Origin: Leptolyngbya sp. O-77 | GTDB lineage: Bacteria > Cyanobacteriota > Cyanobacteriia > Elainellales > Elainellaceae | NCBI RefSeq assembly: GCF_001548395.1 | Contig: NZ_AP017367.1 | Location: 3,199,001-3,263,000, forward strand | Direction: 5' to 3' | Length of the DNA stretch: 64,000 bases | Shown here: positions 47,836 through 58,400 of the stretch, one piece after another | Layout: the number at the start of each line of letters is the position of its first letter | How positions within the stretch are numbered: the stretch's first letter is position 1 | The notes under the pieces: generated by a model | What the model was told of the DNA's origin: nothing | What the model saw: the letters and a program-made list of their open reading frames with translations, nothing else | The model's database searches: none | Position numbers and translations under genes: made by a program

Positions 47836-49698
47836 TTAGAACATGCGGTCGGCACGGTCAATGCGGATCATTAGGCGCACCCAGGCAAACAGGGCGATCG
47901 CCGCTGGAACTGCCATCAGCGCCGCCACCCAAATCAGATTATTCACCAGTAAGAGGGTTGCCGATAACGTAAATGCACCAGCCAACAGAGCGTAATTAGT
48001 CCCCATGTTAACGTTACTCAGGCGGCGCAGAACGCGATCCGTCTCCTGCGATCGCACCCTCAGGCGAATGTCTCCCCGCTCCAGCCGCTCGATCGTATCC
48101 TCAATGCGGCGCGGCAGCCCCAGCGCCGAGCTGCTCACCTGGGCTGCCTGACGGCTAAATTCCTCCAGCAGCCCACCCGTCTCCGAACCATTTCCATTGG
48201 CCATAATCTGCATCGCAAAGGGTCTTGCGACCTCCATAAAATTAAATTCTGGATCAAGGCCCTTGCCCACCCCCTCCAGCGTGGAAAAGGCCCGCATCAC
48301 AAACGTAAACGTTGCCGGAAAGCGGAAGGGCTGATCGTAGGCAATTTCATACAAATCATCGCTGATGGCGCTGATAGACTGCGTTTCAAACGGCTTGTCC
48401 ATAAAGTTGTCCAGCATATACTGGATCGAGCGCCGCACCGGCCCCATATCTTCCGACACCGACAGCGCCCCCAGCGACACCAGCGCCTCCACCACTTTAT
48501 CTGCGTCCTTTTGGGCAATGCCAAAGAACGTATTCATAAGCTTTTCGCGGGTCACAGGCTGCACCTGGCCCATCATGCCAAAGTCGTAGAAAATCAGCGC
48601 CCCATCGGAGCTAACCGCAATATTGCCCGGATGCGGGTCCGCATGAAAGAAGCCCTTGTCCAAAAGCTGCTGCAAGTAGGCCCGCGCCCCAAGTTTTGCT
48701 AGCGTCTTGCGGTCTAGCCCCGCCGCCTCCAGTGCTTCATAGTGGCTGATTTTGATCCCCGGCACATACTCCAGCGTTAGGACGCGGGGCGAACTGTAGC
48801 GCCAGTAGACGCGAGGCACCTTTACCCAGTCTTCGTGGCGAAAATTGCGCCGAAACGTATCGGCATTGCGCCCTTCATTGAGATAGTCTATCTCTTCCCA
48901 CAGAATGCGGCAGCACTCGTCGTAGATGCCCAACCAATCGCGTCCGCGCCCCCACTTGGGGTGCCGCTGAAAATAGTGGGCGATGCCTTTGAGAATCTTC
49001 AGGTCGATGTCAAACAGCTTTGCCAGACCTGGCCGCTGTACCTTGACCACGACTTCCTCGCCGGAGTGAAGCTGCGCTCGATGCACCTGGCCCAGACTGG
49101 CGGCGGCAATGGGAATCGGGTCGAAGCTGCGGTAGAGTTCGGGAATGCCCTTGCCCAGTTCTTGCCAGATAATTTCCTCGACCTGTTCGTAGCCGAAGGC
49201 TGGCACCCGGTCTTGCAGTTTCGAGAGTTCTTCGACGTATTCCACTGGAAACAGGTCAGCGCGGGTGGAAAAAAGCTGTCCCACTTTGATGAAAGTCGGC
49301 CCTAGGTCGAGCAGGGTTTCGCGAATCCAGACGGCAAGCTTGCGGCGGCGGATGGCCTGGCTTTCTTCGGTCATGCCGCCGGGATAAGTCCAGGGTTTGC
49401 TGTAGGCCCATTGCGCCGTCAGCAGTTGCAAAACAAACGTCCAGATATCCACATAGCGCCGCTGCCGCGAGTAGCTTTTGCGGTTCCAGCGGTAGGCATT
49501 AGAGGAGTAGGATTTACCGCTGTCGATGGGCGAAGTCACCGTTGCGGCCTCCGAGGGGGTGAAAGGAGCGGTAGCAGAAGATTTGGAGAAGGGAGCCTGT
49601 GGAGTCTGACCAGTTGGGGCGACCCCGTGCGAGACGGGCGGTGCAGCAGATTCGGCACTCCAGTCTGGGGATATAGCATCGTTAAAACGGGCAGACAC
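47836..49698 (-). CDS. AarF/UbiB (ABC1) atypical kinase
   Basis: A 620-residue ABC1/ADCK-family ATPase linked to quinone and lipid metabolism at membranes. Signature motifs: the KxGQ loop in LGPTFIKVGQLFSTRADLFP, the alanine-rich loop AAASLGQVHRAQL, the lysine in VVVKVQRPG, the catalytic HADPHPGNIAV and the metal-binding IFYDFGMMGQV. Two C-terminal membrane helices (TNYALLAGAFTLSATLLLVN and WVAALMAVPAAIALFAWV) anchor it. The first 70 residues are Ser/Pro/Thr-rich and likely disordered. The start appears to be GTG at 49698; no better one was found. Confidence 0.93.
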   Translation of the reverse strand: MSARFNDAISPDWSAESAAPPVSHGVAPTGQTPQAPFSKSSATAPFTPSEAATVTSPIDSGKSYSSNAYRWNRKSYSRQRRYVDIWTFVLQLLTAQWAYSKPWTYPGGMTEESQAIRRRKLAVWIRETLLDLGPTFIKVGQLFSTRADLFPVEYVEELSKLQDRVPAFGYEQVEEIIWQELGKGIPELYRSFDPIPIAAASLGQVHRAQLHSGEEVVVKVQRPGLAKLFDIDLKILKGIAHYFQRHPKWGRGRDWLGIYDECCRILWEEIDYLNEGRNADTFRRNFRHEDWVKVPRVYWRYSSPRVLTLEYVPGIKISHYEALEAAGLDRKTLAKLGARAYLQQLLDKGFFHADPHPGNIAVSSDGALIFYDFGMMGQVQPVTREKLMNTFFGIAQKDADKVVEALVSLGALSVSEDMGPVRRSIQYMLDNFMDKPFETQSISAISDDLYEIAYDQPFRFPATFTFVMRAFSTLEGVGKGLDPEFNFMEVARPFAMQIMANGNGSETGGLLEEFSRQAAQVSSSALGLPRRIEDTIERLERGDIRLRVRSQETDRVLRRLSNVNMGTNYALLAGAFTLSATLLLVNNLIWVAALMAVPAAIALFAWVRLMIRIDRADRMF

Positions 49699-49856
49699 GC
49701 GACAGGCTTCTCAAAAACAACAGAACACCGGGCAGGAGCGCGACCTTGGAAAACCGAAAATCGAGATTAGAAAAACCAGAGCATGTCTTCTATAAAAGCA
49801 CCGGAGGTAAAATCATTGGAGATCAAAGCACCAAATATCCCAAAGGAACCACCAGG

Positions 49857-50174
49857 CTAGATACCAGAGCGGCTGCGGTAGCGCTGAAGCTCGGTGCGGA
49901 GTTGGGCAATTTCGGCCCGCAGGTCGTCGATCAGTGCTTGCAGGTCTTCTCCGGCTACATTCGCTGCATAGGAGCGTCCCTGACTGGCCTGGGCAGCTTC
50001 CCGATTCGCCTTTTCCAGCACCGTTTCGGTAAACTGTCGGAGGCGATCGCGCTGTTCGGCATCAAATTTGCCAGCCTCGCTGACCAGCGTAGATGCCAGG
50101 TTGCTGGCTTGCTCGGTCAGAGTTTCGGCTAGCGCTCGACCGACAAAAAATGCGTGAACCAAAGGGCTGCTCAT
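49857..50174 (-). CDS. Conserved small coiled-coil protein (DUF6825-like)
   Basis: A 105-residue helical protein: SPLVHAFFVGRALAETLTEQ, GKFDAEQRDRLRQFTETVLE and a terminal coiled coil (DLQALIDDLRAEIAQLRTEL). The pattern is known to me from a conserved cyanobacterial and plastid family (DUF6825), whose members are thylakoid-associated in plants. The start ATG at 50174 is chosen because upstream in-frame sequence to 50390 is unlike protein. It diverges from the LpxB-like gene across about 220 bases. The function is not established. Confidence 0.8.
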   Translation of the reverse strand: MSSPLVHAFFVGRALAETLTEQASNLASTLVSEAGKFDAEQRDRLRQFTETVLEKANREAAQASQGRSYAANVAGEDLQALIDDLRAEIAQLRTELQRYRSRSGI

Positions 50175-50396
50175 AAAGAAAGTTTGCGGTATATCCGCAG
50201 AAATTATAACTTGCCCTGCTTTGAGAGTGCCCGGATTTGGAGGGCGAGGTGACGAATTCGGTGCAGGTTTTGTAGAAGTTTGGAGGTGAGGGGAGGATGC
50301 GATGATGGAATGACCAGAATATGAGCCTGTCTCCAAATTCCAATAGGGACTCAGGCAAGCGCTTGATTCTCTCATCTGTCTCCCTCTCACCCGCCG

Positions 50397-51707
50397 ATGC
50401 CCCTAGACCTCCTCATTCTCTCCAATGGCCCTGGCGAACTAGCGACTTGGGTACGTCCGGTGCTGCGGGCGCTGCGGATAAAACTGGGACAAAGCCGCTC
50501 ACAGGTACGGATCTCGCTGGTGCTGTCGCCCTGCCCCAATGCAACGGGGCGCGAGGGGGCGATCGCCCAGTGCTATCCTGAAATCGACCGAATTCAGGCG
50601 GCGGTGCATTTTTTCCCGTTCTTGCTGTGGGGCAAAACGGCAGACGGCTGGGACTGGGGCGATCGCGGCGTGGTGCTGTTTCTTGGCGGTGACCAGCTTT
50701 ATCCGGTGATAATCGGCAAGCGACTGGGCTATCGCACGGTGATCTATGGCGAGTGGGAAACCCGCTGGCACGGTTGGATTGACCGCTTTGCCGTCATGAA
50801 TGCAGCGGTAGCCAGCCGTGCCCCCGCGCAATATGCCCACAAGTTCACCGTCATTGGCGACCTGATGGCGGATGTGAATGCGGGGAGGGAAGTGGAGGAC
50901 TCAACTGCTTCAGAGGGGCTATTAGACGTTCCAGCCCTGCCTAGTATGGATACGCCGCTGGTAGGGCTGTTGCCTGGCTCTAAGCCCGCCAAACTAGCTC
51001 AGGGGGTGCCGCTTTGTTTGGCGATCGCCCAGCAAATCCACGCTGCCCGCTCGGATGTGCAATTCGTCATTCCGGTTGCGCCAACGCTGGACTTGGACAC
51101 GCTGGCCCGATTTGCTGACCCAGAGCAAAATGCGATCGCCCACTACTTTGGCGCAGTTTCGGCCCGCCTGCTGCCTGCGGCTGATCCCAGCGGCCCCTTT
51201 CCGGCCCATTGCCCCACCCTGAAAACTGAGGGCGGTCTGCAAATCAGCCTGTGGACTCCGTTTCCGGCCTATGACCTGCTGCAACGATGCCAGCTTTGCC
51301 TGACAACGGTGGGAGCCAATACAGCGGAACTGGGAGCGCTGGCGGTGCCAATGATTGTGTTTCTGCCAACGCAGCAACTAGATGCAATGCGAGCCTGGGA
51401 CGGTATTCCAGGGCTTTTGGCCAACTTGCCAGGGGTGGGTGGGGCGATCGCCAAACTCATCAATGGGTGGTTTCTCCGCAAGTCTCGGCTGCTGGCCTGG
51501 CCCAACCTCTGGGCAGGGGAGGCGATTGTGCCGGAACTGGTGGGCAACCTGAAGCCTGAGGATATTTCGACCCTGGCGCTGGACTGGCTGGCCCATCCCG
51601 AAACGCGAGATGCCGTGCGCGATCGCCTGCGCCGAGTGCGGGGCAAGCCCGGAGCCGCCGAGAAGCTGGCTGAAATTGTGGTGGCGGAGCTAGGAATCCA
51701 GGAATAG
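50397..51707 (+). CDS. Lipid-A-disaccharide synthase-related protein
   Basis: A 436-residue GT-B protein related to LpxB. The opening LLILSNGPGELATWVRPVLR matches the LpxB GE.SGD/GE acceptor loop. VGLLPGSKPAKLAQGVPLCL is the LpxB L-P-G-S-R-x-x-E segment, and LCLTTVGANTAELGALAVPM corresponds to the donor-binding S-G-T-A-x-L-E region, with altered residues. These changes mark it as the cyanobacterial paralogue rather than the lipid A enzyme. It may transfer a sugar in an envelope lipid pathway. Convergent with ftsH across a terminator. Confidence 0.88.
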   Translation: MPLDLLILSNGPGELATWVRPVLRALRIKLGQSRSQVRISLVLSPCPNATGREGAIAQCYPEIDRIQAAVHFFPFLLWGKTADGWDWGDRGVVLFLGGDQLYPVIIGKRLGYRTVIYGEWETRWHGWIDRFAVMNAAVASRAPAQYAHKFTVIGDLMADVNAGREVEDSTASEGLLDVPALPSMDTPLVGLLPGSKPAKLAQGVPLCLAIAQQIHAARSDVQFVIPVAPTLDLDTLARFADPEQNAIAHYFGAVSARLLPAADPSGPFPAHCPTLKTEGGLQISLWTPFPAYDLLQRCQLCLTTVGANTAELGALAVPMIVFLPTQQLDAMRAWDGIPGLLANLPGVGGAIAKLINGWFLRKSRLLAWPNLWAGEAIVPELVGNLKPEDISTLALDWLAHPETRDAVRDRLRRVRGKPGAAEKLAEIVVAELGIQE

Positions 51708-51765
51708 AACGGTTTCAGGGTCAGGATTTTGCTTGGCAAGGCGACTCCCGATTCATGAGCCACGA

Positions 51766-51797
51766 CAAAAGGCGCACCCCTAGCAGGAATGCGCCCC
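51766..51797 (-). terminator. Terminator of ftsH
   Basis: On the minus strand GGCGCA (51795-51790) pairs with TGCGCC (51776-51771) and is followed by TTTTGTCG. It sits 30-60 bases after the ftsH stop, between the convergent lpxB-like and ftsH genes. Confidence 0.65.
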
Positions 51798-51827
51798 CTT
51801 CAGGTTTGAACGGTGGGTTGGACGAAA

Positions 51828-53666
51828 CTAGGCGATCGCCGCCATTTTTACGTCGCTGTTGGCCAGCAGTTCTTGAAACTCTTCAGAGTCCACCGTTTCG
51901 CGCTCGATCAGCATTTGGGCAAGCTGATCAAGGACTGCGCGGTTTTCCATCAGCACGGTTTTGGCACGGCGATAGGCCTGATCCACCAGGTTGCGAACTT
52001 CGTCATCTACCGCAGCGGCTGTCTCCTCCGAAAAGTCGCGCTCGGCCATGATGTCGCGTCCCAGGAACATGCCGCCTTGAGAACGACCCAGCGCCACCGG
52101 CCCAAGGCGATCGCTCATGCCAAAGCGTGTCACCATCTGCCGCGCCACCCGCGCCACCTGTTGCAGGTCATTAGACGCACCCGTGGTCACTTCCTCTTCG
52201 CCGAAGATAATTTCCTCAGCTACGCGACCGCCGAGGGCGACTGCCATCTGGTTTTGCAGATAAGAACGAGAATACAAGCCCGAATCCATCCGCTCCTCGC
52301 TGGGGGTGAACCAGGTCAAGCCGCCTGCACGACCGCGAGGAATGATGCTGATCTTCTGCACCGGATCGTAATCAGGCATCAGCGCACCCACTAGAGCGTG
52401 TCCAGCTTCGTGATAGGCCACCAGCGACTTGCGCTTTTCGCTCATCACGCGGTCTTTCTTCTCGGGCCCAGCGAGTACGCGATCGATCGCGTCGTTCACC
52501 TCGTCCATCGACACTTCCGTCAAATTGCGGCGGGCGGCGAGAATTGCGGCTTCGTTCAGCAGGTTTGCCAGATCAGCACCCGTAAAACCAGGTGTCCGAC
52601 GGGCGATCTTCTCCAGATCTACGTCTTTCGAGAGGGTTTTGCCACGGGCATGGACGTTGAGGATTTCCAGGCGACCCGCATAGTCGGGACGATCCACCAC
52701 CACCTGACGGTCGAAGCGGCCAGGACGCAGCAGCGCCGCATCCAACACATCGGGGCGGTTCGTCGCCGCGATGATGATGATGCCCGTGTTGCCCTCGAAG
52801 CCGTCCATTTCCGTTAGCAACTGGTTCAGCGTTTGCTCACGCTCGTCGTTGCCGCCGCCCAGACCTGCGCCCCGCTGACGACCCACTGCGTCAATTTCAT
52901 CAATGAACACAATGCAAGGCGCATTGGACTTAGCTTGCTCAAACAGGTCGCGGACGCGAGACGCACCCACACCCACGAACATTTCCACAAACTCGGAACC
53001 AGAGATAGAGAAGAAAGGCACCCCTGCTTCACCCGCAACGGCACGAGCCAGCAGCGTCTTACCCGTTCCTGGCGGGCCTACCAGCAGCACACCCTTAGGA
53101 ATCTTTGCGCCCACAGCCGTAAAGCGATCGGCATTCTTCAGGAAGTCCACCACCTCTGCCAGTTCCAGCTTGGCTTGCTCAATACCCGCCACGTCGCCAA
53201 AGGTGACCTGGGTTTGTGGCTCCATCTGCACGCGGGCACGGGACTTGCCAAAGTTCATCGCCTGGCTACCGGGGCCATTCTGGGCGCGGCGCAGCACGAA
53301 AAACAACACTGCCAAAAGCAAGAAGGGAATTAGCAGCGTGCTGAGGACGCGAGCCACTACGCCGTCATCCGAAGGCGGAGTAACCAGGATATCCACCTTG
53401 TTGTCGGTCAGGATATCCAGCAGCGCCGGGTCGTTTGGCAGGTTGACGATCGCCTTTTCGCCATCTTCCTGAGTAACGCGGGCGCGAGAGCGGTCGGCGC
53501 TAATTTCCACGCGCTTTACGTTCTGCTGCTGCACTTCCTGAATAAACTGGCTATAGCGCCAGGTTTCAATATCTTGGGGCTGTCTGTCTAGCAGCGCCGT
53601 AGCCAGGAAAATGACGACGACGACAAGAAGGGCATACAGTCCTGCATTTCTCCACCGCTTGTTCAC
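51828..53666 (-). CDS. ftsH: ATP-dependent zinc metalloprotease FtsH
   Basis: A 612-residue thylakoid or plasma-membrane AAA protease; in cyanobacteria FtsH complexes degrade damaged photosystem II D1. Two membrane helices (residues 9-27 and 107-126) bracket a lumenal domain. The AAA module has Walker A GPPGTGKT (197-204), Walker B IVFIDEIDA and the SRH arginines in LLRPGRFDRQV. The zinc site is HEAGH near residue 420. The start is GTG at 53666 (MNKRWRNAGLYALL), ten bases after GGAGG; a longer in-frame extension to 53840 is not supported. Length and motifs are normal. Confidence 0.96.
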   Translation of the reverse strand: MNKRWRNAGLYALLVVVVIFLATALLDRQPQDIETWRYSQFIQEVQQQNVKRVEISADRSRARVTQEDGEKAIVNLPNDPALLDILTDNKVDILVTPPSDDGVVARVLSTLLIPFLLLAVLFFVLRRAQNGPGSQAMNFGKSRARVQMEPQTQVTFGDVAGIEQAKLELAEVVDFLKNADRFTAVGAKIPKGVLLVGPPGTGKTLLARAVAGEAGVPFFSISGSEFVEMFVGVGASRVRDLFEQAKSNAPCIVFIDEIDAVGRQRGAGLGGGNDEREQTLNQLLTEMDGFEGNTGIIIIAATNRPDVLDAALLRPGRFDRQVVVDRPDYAGRLEILNVHARGKTLSKDVDLEKIARRTPGFTGADLANLLNEAAILAARRNLTEVSMDEVNDAIDRVLAGPEKKDRVMSEKRKSLVAYHEAGHALVGALMPDYDPVQKISIIPRGRAGGLTWFTPSEERMDSGLYSRSYLQNQMAVALGGRVAEEIIFGEEEVTTGASNDLQQVARVARQMVTRFGMSDRLGPVALGRSQGGMFLGRDIMAERDFSEETAAAVDDEVRNLVDQAYRRAKTVLMENRAVLDQLAQMLIERETVDSEEFQELLANSDVKMAAIA

Positions 53667-53993
53667 TGAGGCTATTCCTCCGAATGTGTTGTGTAGCGGG
53701 CTTGTGGGCCGCGCAACGGAACCTTTGTTAACTAATATTAACCCAATTTCATAAATGAGCGTGAAGCTGGCCGCTCCATCAGCGCTTGGCTCAACCCGTC
53801 CTGAGCCTCGACAGATCGACTCACCCGGTTGACTCACCAAATTGACTCAACTAAAGGGCGACATCGCCCGTCGTCACTCCCTTTTCATTGCGACCCATCC
53901 TATTCCTCGGATTATAGACCGTTGCTCAATGCCGTTGCCTAATCGCGGGTTGATCACGGCCTGGCAAGGGGTTAATCAGAGGTTGATCAGGGG
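53667..53993. other. ftsH upstream region
   Basis: About 330 bases including the ftsH promoter. Near 53966-54002 there are three imperfect copies of ggggttaatcaga, and around 53819-53850 three copies of gttgactcac-type wording. No gene. Confidence 0.5.
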
Positions 53994-54842
53994 TTAATCA
54001 CTGGGGGGTGGCTTGATTTGAAACGTGCCGTCGGGCTGGGGAACCACATCGCCTCCCAGGGCTTTGATACGGCTGGCGGCAGTGTTGCGGGTGCGGCTGT
54101 CGGGGGCATTCGTCAGCACCATCATCCAGGCTGCAAACTGGGCGTAGCTGCTGTCGGGATTGTTAGCCAAAAACGTCGCCGTTTGGCGCGAAAGGCTGGC
54201 GACCGACTGCCCCTCTGGCTGGCCAGACGCTTCTGCCCAATCCGCAGCAGTTTCAAACGACTGGCGAGCCGCCGCTGCATCGCCCAAAAACAGCAGTTCG
54301 TCGATGGCCTTGGTGCGCCAGATGTAGTGGGAATCGGGCGGCAGCGTTGGCGACAGATGTTTGAGTCCTTCGTTGGTGAGGGCGATCGCCCGCTGGGGAT
54401 TGCCCGCATACATGGCAGTGCTGGTAGACAGAAACGTGTATGCGCTCAAAAACCGCGGATCGCGGCGGAGGATCACGTCGAAATACTCTGGGCTGAGGGT
54501 GTAGTCGGTGCGCGATCGCACGGGTTCGTCTCCGAAATACTGCAAAAAGTTCAGAAACGTCCAGCTTGCAATCAGATTGTCAAATCCCAAAGAAGGCGCT
54601 TGCTCCAGCACATTCAGCCGCACCCGCTCTGCCTCCAAATCGCGCTGAATTTCTTGCAGGCTGGCCGTTTGGCTGCGCGTCTGGATTTGCCGAAGTTGGG
54701 GAACCTGAAGTAGGGCGATCGCCCCCAAACATCCCGCCACCCCCAGAACTGCCAGCCCCAGTTTCCCCCATTCCCGCGCCGCCGTCTCCCGGTCGCTGTT
54801 CTCTAACGTCTGCTCTGCAAAGACCATCCCATCTTCTCCCAT
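53994..54842 (-). CDS. TPR-like membrane protein, hypothetical
   Basis: A 282-residue protein. A single membrane helix near residues 29-47 (LGLAVLGVAGCLGAIALLQV) follows a polar cytoplasmic tail. Then come a helical linker (SLQEIQRDLEAERVRLNVLE) and TPR-like helices (YFDVILRRDPRFLSAYTFLS, NPQRAIALTNEGLKHL, AAARQSFETAADWAEASGQP). The end is a short GGDVVPQPDGTFQIKPPP segment. GGAGG lies 6 bases before the ATG at 54842. It is recognisable as a conserved cyanobacterial protein of unknown function and is divergent from the next TPR gene. Confidence 0.8.
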   Translation of the reverse strand: MGEDGMVFAEQTLENSDRETAAREWGKLGLAVLGVAGCLGAIALLQVPQLRQIQTRSQTASLQEIQRDLEAERVRLNVLEQAPSLGFDNLIASWTFLNFLQYFGDEPVRSRTDYTLSPEYFDVILRRDPRFLSAYTFLSTSTAMYAGNPQRAIALTNEGLKHLSPTLPPDSHYIWRTKAIDELLFLGDAAAARQSFETAADWAEASGQPEGQSVASLSRQTATFLANNPDSSYAQFAAWMMVLTNAPDSRTRNTAASRIKALGGDVVPQPDGTFQIKPPPSD

Positions 54843-54990
54843 CGCAATCCTCCCCGTGACTTAAGCCCTACCCTTCTGACCCCTCAACACCCGGACACTC
54901 TCACCATTCCCTGATCTCTCCGCCTGTAAACCTGGGAACGCTAAAGTTATCCACATTCAATCTTCATAATATTGAAGAATCCAGACCGCT

Positions 54991-55360
54991 ATGTTGGCGA
55001 AACCACGGTTGCAACGCACCTTTGTCTTAGTTTCGGGGCTTTGTTTTGCAGGGTCGATGGTGATGGGGCTGGTGCCGCTCTATGCCGGACAGAATCAGCA
55101 AACCGGGCAGCCCGTCGCCTCCATCGAGCAGCCCTTCTAAACAGGATCTTTTACGCGAAGAAGAAAAAGGCTTTGCGCTAGTGTTGCAGCGAGAGCCGGA
55201 GAACCAGACGGCGCTGGAGGGGCTAGCCAATGCCCGGATGCAGCTTAAAGATTACGCTGGGGCGATCGCCCCTCTGGAAAAACTGGTATCGCTCTATCCC
55301 GATCGAGCGGATTATCGGCAATCCCTGGAAGAAGCTCATCAGAAACAACGCCAGCCATAA
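54991..55360 (+). pseudogene. Small TPR membrane protein split by a frameshift
   Basis: Two overlapping frames make one familiar protein. Frame 1 (54991-55140, 49 residues) begins MLAKPRLQRTFVLVSGLCFA, a signal-anchor helix, and runs to a stop in QPF. Frame 2 (open over 55082-55360) supplies QDLLREEEKGFALVLQREPE, NQTALEGLANARMQLKDYAG and APLEKLVSLYPDRADY, a complete TPR pair. Intact cyanobacterial homologues join such halves directly. A one-base change somewhere in 55082-55140, in a Pro/Ser-rich linker, breaks it. Either a sequencing error or a pseudogene. Confidence 0.75.
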
Positions 55361-55464
55361 GCGCTGATATTAGAAATATTCAGAGATATTTCAGAGATAT
55401 TCAGACCCATTCTCTATCCCAACTTGCCTTGCCCCAACTTGCCCCTTTCCCAAACGCTAAAGGT

Positions 55465-58400
55465 ATGTCTCAACACCTCTTGCTCTACACAGATGACTTT
55501 GGCAGCGGCGGCGTTGCCCAGTACAACCATGAAGTTGTTTTGGGGCTGCGTGCCCAAGACTATCGGGTAACGCTGGTGCAAACTCAAGTGGACACGGTGC
55601 AAACGCAAGCGCAAGCCAAGGCAGGGGTCGTCCACGAATGGCTGGACTACAACACGATCTCGGAGGTGCAGCGCACGCTTGACGATACGGCAAGCCCAGA
55701 GCGCATTTTCCATCGGGTGCGTCCAGACTTTATTCTGTTCAGCGATTCACATCCGCTCTCGAACTTCGCAGCCAAGCAAGTGGCGATTCAGCAGCGTATC
55801 CCCTACGCCATTGTGATTGGATACGTTGCGCCCGATCTGGCAGAGCGGTTTGGCGATCGCCTCGATGCCCTGTCAGAGCAGTATCACCACGCTAGAGAAG
55901 TGATTCTCGTCTCTCAGGAAAACCTCCAGCTTCTCCGACAGCATTTCCGTCTGCCAGACAACAAGGGGCGCGTCATCCTGTATGGGCGACCGGCTGAGTT
56001 TTTTGAGCCGAGAAATGCAGAAACCCGGCAGCGGCTACGGGCAGAACTGGGCATTAAAGACGACCAAGTATTGTGCTTTTCTGTGGCTCAAATCGTTGCT
56101 CGAAAAGGGTTTCAGCTCCAGCTTGGGGCGATCGCTCAGTTGCGGCATCTGCCCGTCTGGTCGTCTCTGCAATTTGCCTGGGCAGGAAGTGGCGACCCAG
56201 CGCTGATGGCACAATATGAGCGAGAAATTGCCGAGATGGGCGCGGGCGATCGCGTTCATCTGCTGGGTCGGCGGTGGGATATCCAGGATTGGTATGACGC
56301 GGCAGATATGTTTCTCCTGCCCTCCTGGCGCGAAGGGATGCCCCTCGCCATTATGGAAGCCATGGCCAAAGGCCTCCCCGTCGCTGCGTCGGCGGTGAGC
56401 GGCATTCCAGAAGAACTGGGGGAAACGGGCAAGCTGCTCAGCGACCCCAATCAAAACCCCGTGCAAACGATTGCAGACCTGGTGGACATTATCCAAACCT
56501 GGGCCCTGCACCCGGAGCAGCGTCGTGCGGCTGGTGAGGGCTGCCGCCAGCGGGCTATCAATCTGTTTCAGCAGCACCGAATGCTGGACGAAACGATTAG
56601 TTTGCTTGCAGACCTGATGCTTCCAGCGGGAGACTATGTTTCACCAGGACTGGCGCTGGTTCGTCCAGACCACGCCTTCCCCAACAAGATCGTGGGCAAC
56701 TGTGAGGACTGCGGCTGGCCCTATTTGCGTCGCGAGGTTCCCCACAACTGGTACGTGGATCGGCGGCATCCGGTGGTGGGCTTCCTGAGTCGCGACGAGG
56801 CGCATATTCTCTACAACACGGCGCTCCAGTTTCGCGGACAGCGGGCCCTGGAGATTGGCTGCTGGATGGGCTGGTCGGCCTGCCACTTGGCGCTGGCGGG
56901 CGTTGAGTTAGACGTGGTTGACCCGCTGCTGGAGCGGCCTGAGTTTTTTGACAGCGTGAGTCAGTCGCTGACGGCGGCCGGGGTGCGCGATCGCGTCGCG
57001 CTCTATCCTGGCTTCAGCCCAGGTGCAGTGCAGGCATTGGCAGCGCAGGAGCAGCGTCGATGGTCTCTCATTTTTATTGACGGCAACCACGAAGCGCCCG
57101 GCCCTCTAGAGGATGCGATCGCCTGTGAGCTGCTGGCCACAGAGGATGCCCTCATCATTTTCCACGACCTATCTTCGCCCGATGTGGCACAGGGGCTAGA
57201 CTACTTGCGCGATCGGGGTTGGAATACGCTCGTTTATCAAACCATGCAAATTATGGGCGTGGCGTGGCGCGGGAATGTCAAACCCATCCGCCATACCCCA
57301 GACCCGGCGGTGTCCTGGACGCTGCCTGCCCACCTGAAGCACTATACCGTTAGCGGCTGGCAGGAAGCTGCACCCACTGCTCATCCGGCGCTTCATGCGC
57401 TAATCCAAATGGCAGAGCGGGTAGAAGCGCTGCCGCCTGTGGCAGAGCCAATCTCCCAAGAAACTGCGCGGGCGATCGCCACTGATCTGCGCGAAGGACA
57501 AGCCGCCTATATTGCAGGAGAGTGGGACACTGCACTAGAGCGTTGCCATCGAGCCATTGAGCGGGGTGCAGGCGCGGCTTCTGCTCATGCCATCCTCAGC
57601 AATCTCTACGGCCAACGCGCCCAACTTCAAGCCAGCGTACAGCATTTTGCCTGGGCAAATACGGCCCACACCACGCTTGGCAAAGCCTCCTATGCAGAAT
57701 TTCAGGAACTTGTTCAGGTCGTGCGTCCCTACACGCTCCTGTCGGAAGAGCGCCTGTTCTCGCTCTACGCGCTGACCAAGCAGATTTGCCTCGAAGATTT
57801 GCCGGGAAACCTGGTCGAGTGCGGCACGTTTAAGGGGGGAGCTGCCGCGCTAATCGCTGCCGTCGTCAAGCGCTATAGCCAGCGATCGCGCAAACTCTAT
57901 GCCTGCGACACCTTTGAGGGAATGCCCGAGCCGGTAGAAGTAGACAAGCACAACGGCGTTCCGGCGAATGACACGGATTGGGGTGCGGGCACGCTCAAGG
58001 CCCCGATCGAAGAAAACCTGGCCGTCGTCTGTCAAGCCCTAGACGTACAGGACATCGTAGTTCCTGTCAAAGGGCTATTCCAGGACACCCTGCCCGAATA
58101 CCGCGCTGAAATGGGCGATATTGCACTGCTGCACGCGGACGGCGACTGGTACGAATCGACCCTTGCCATTTTCAACCTGCTATACCACCAGGTGATTCCG
58201 AGCGGCGCGGTGCAAATTGACGACTACGGGTTCTGGGAGGGCTGTCGGCAGGCAATTCATGAGTTTGAGCGGCAGCAGCGCTCTAGCTTTGCGCTCCGGC
58301 GGATTGACTCCACAGGCGTTTGGTTCCGCAAATCAGACGCGATCGCCCCCGCGCAGGATTATGGGCAGTTGCTCTGTCAGTTGGGCACGCTGGCCTACCA

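Noticed and set aside
50397..51707. lpxB (lipid A disaccharide synthase)
   Set aside because: Key acceptor and donor motifs are altered relative to true LpxB, and no lpx genes are adjacent; called as a related protein only.
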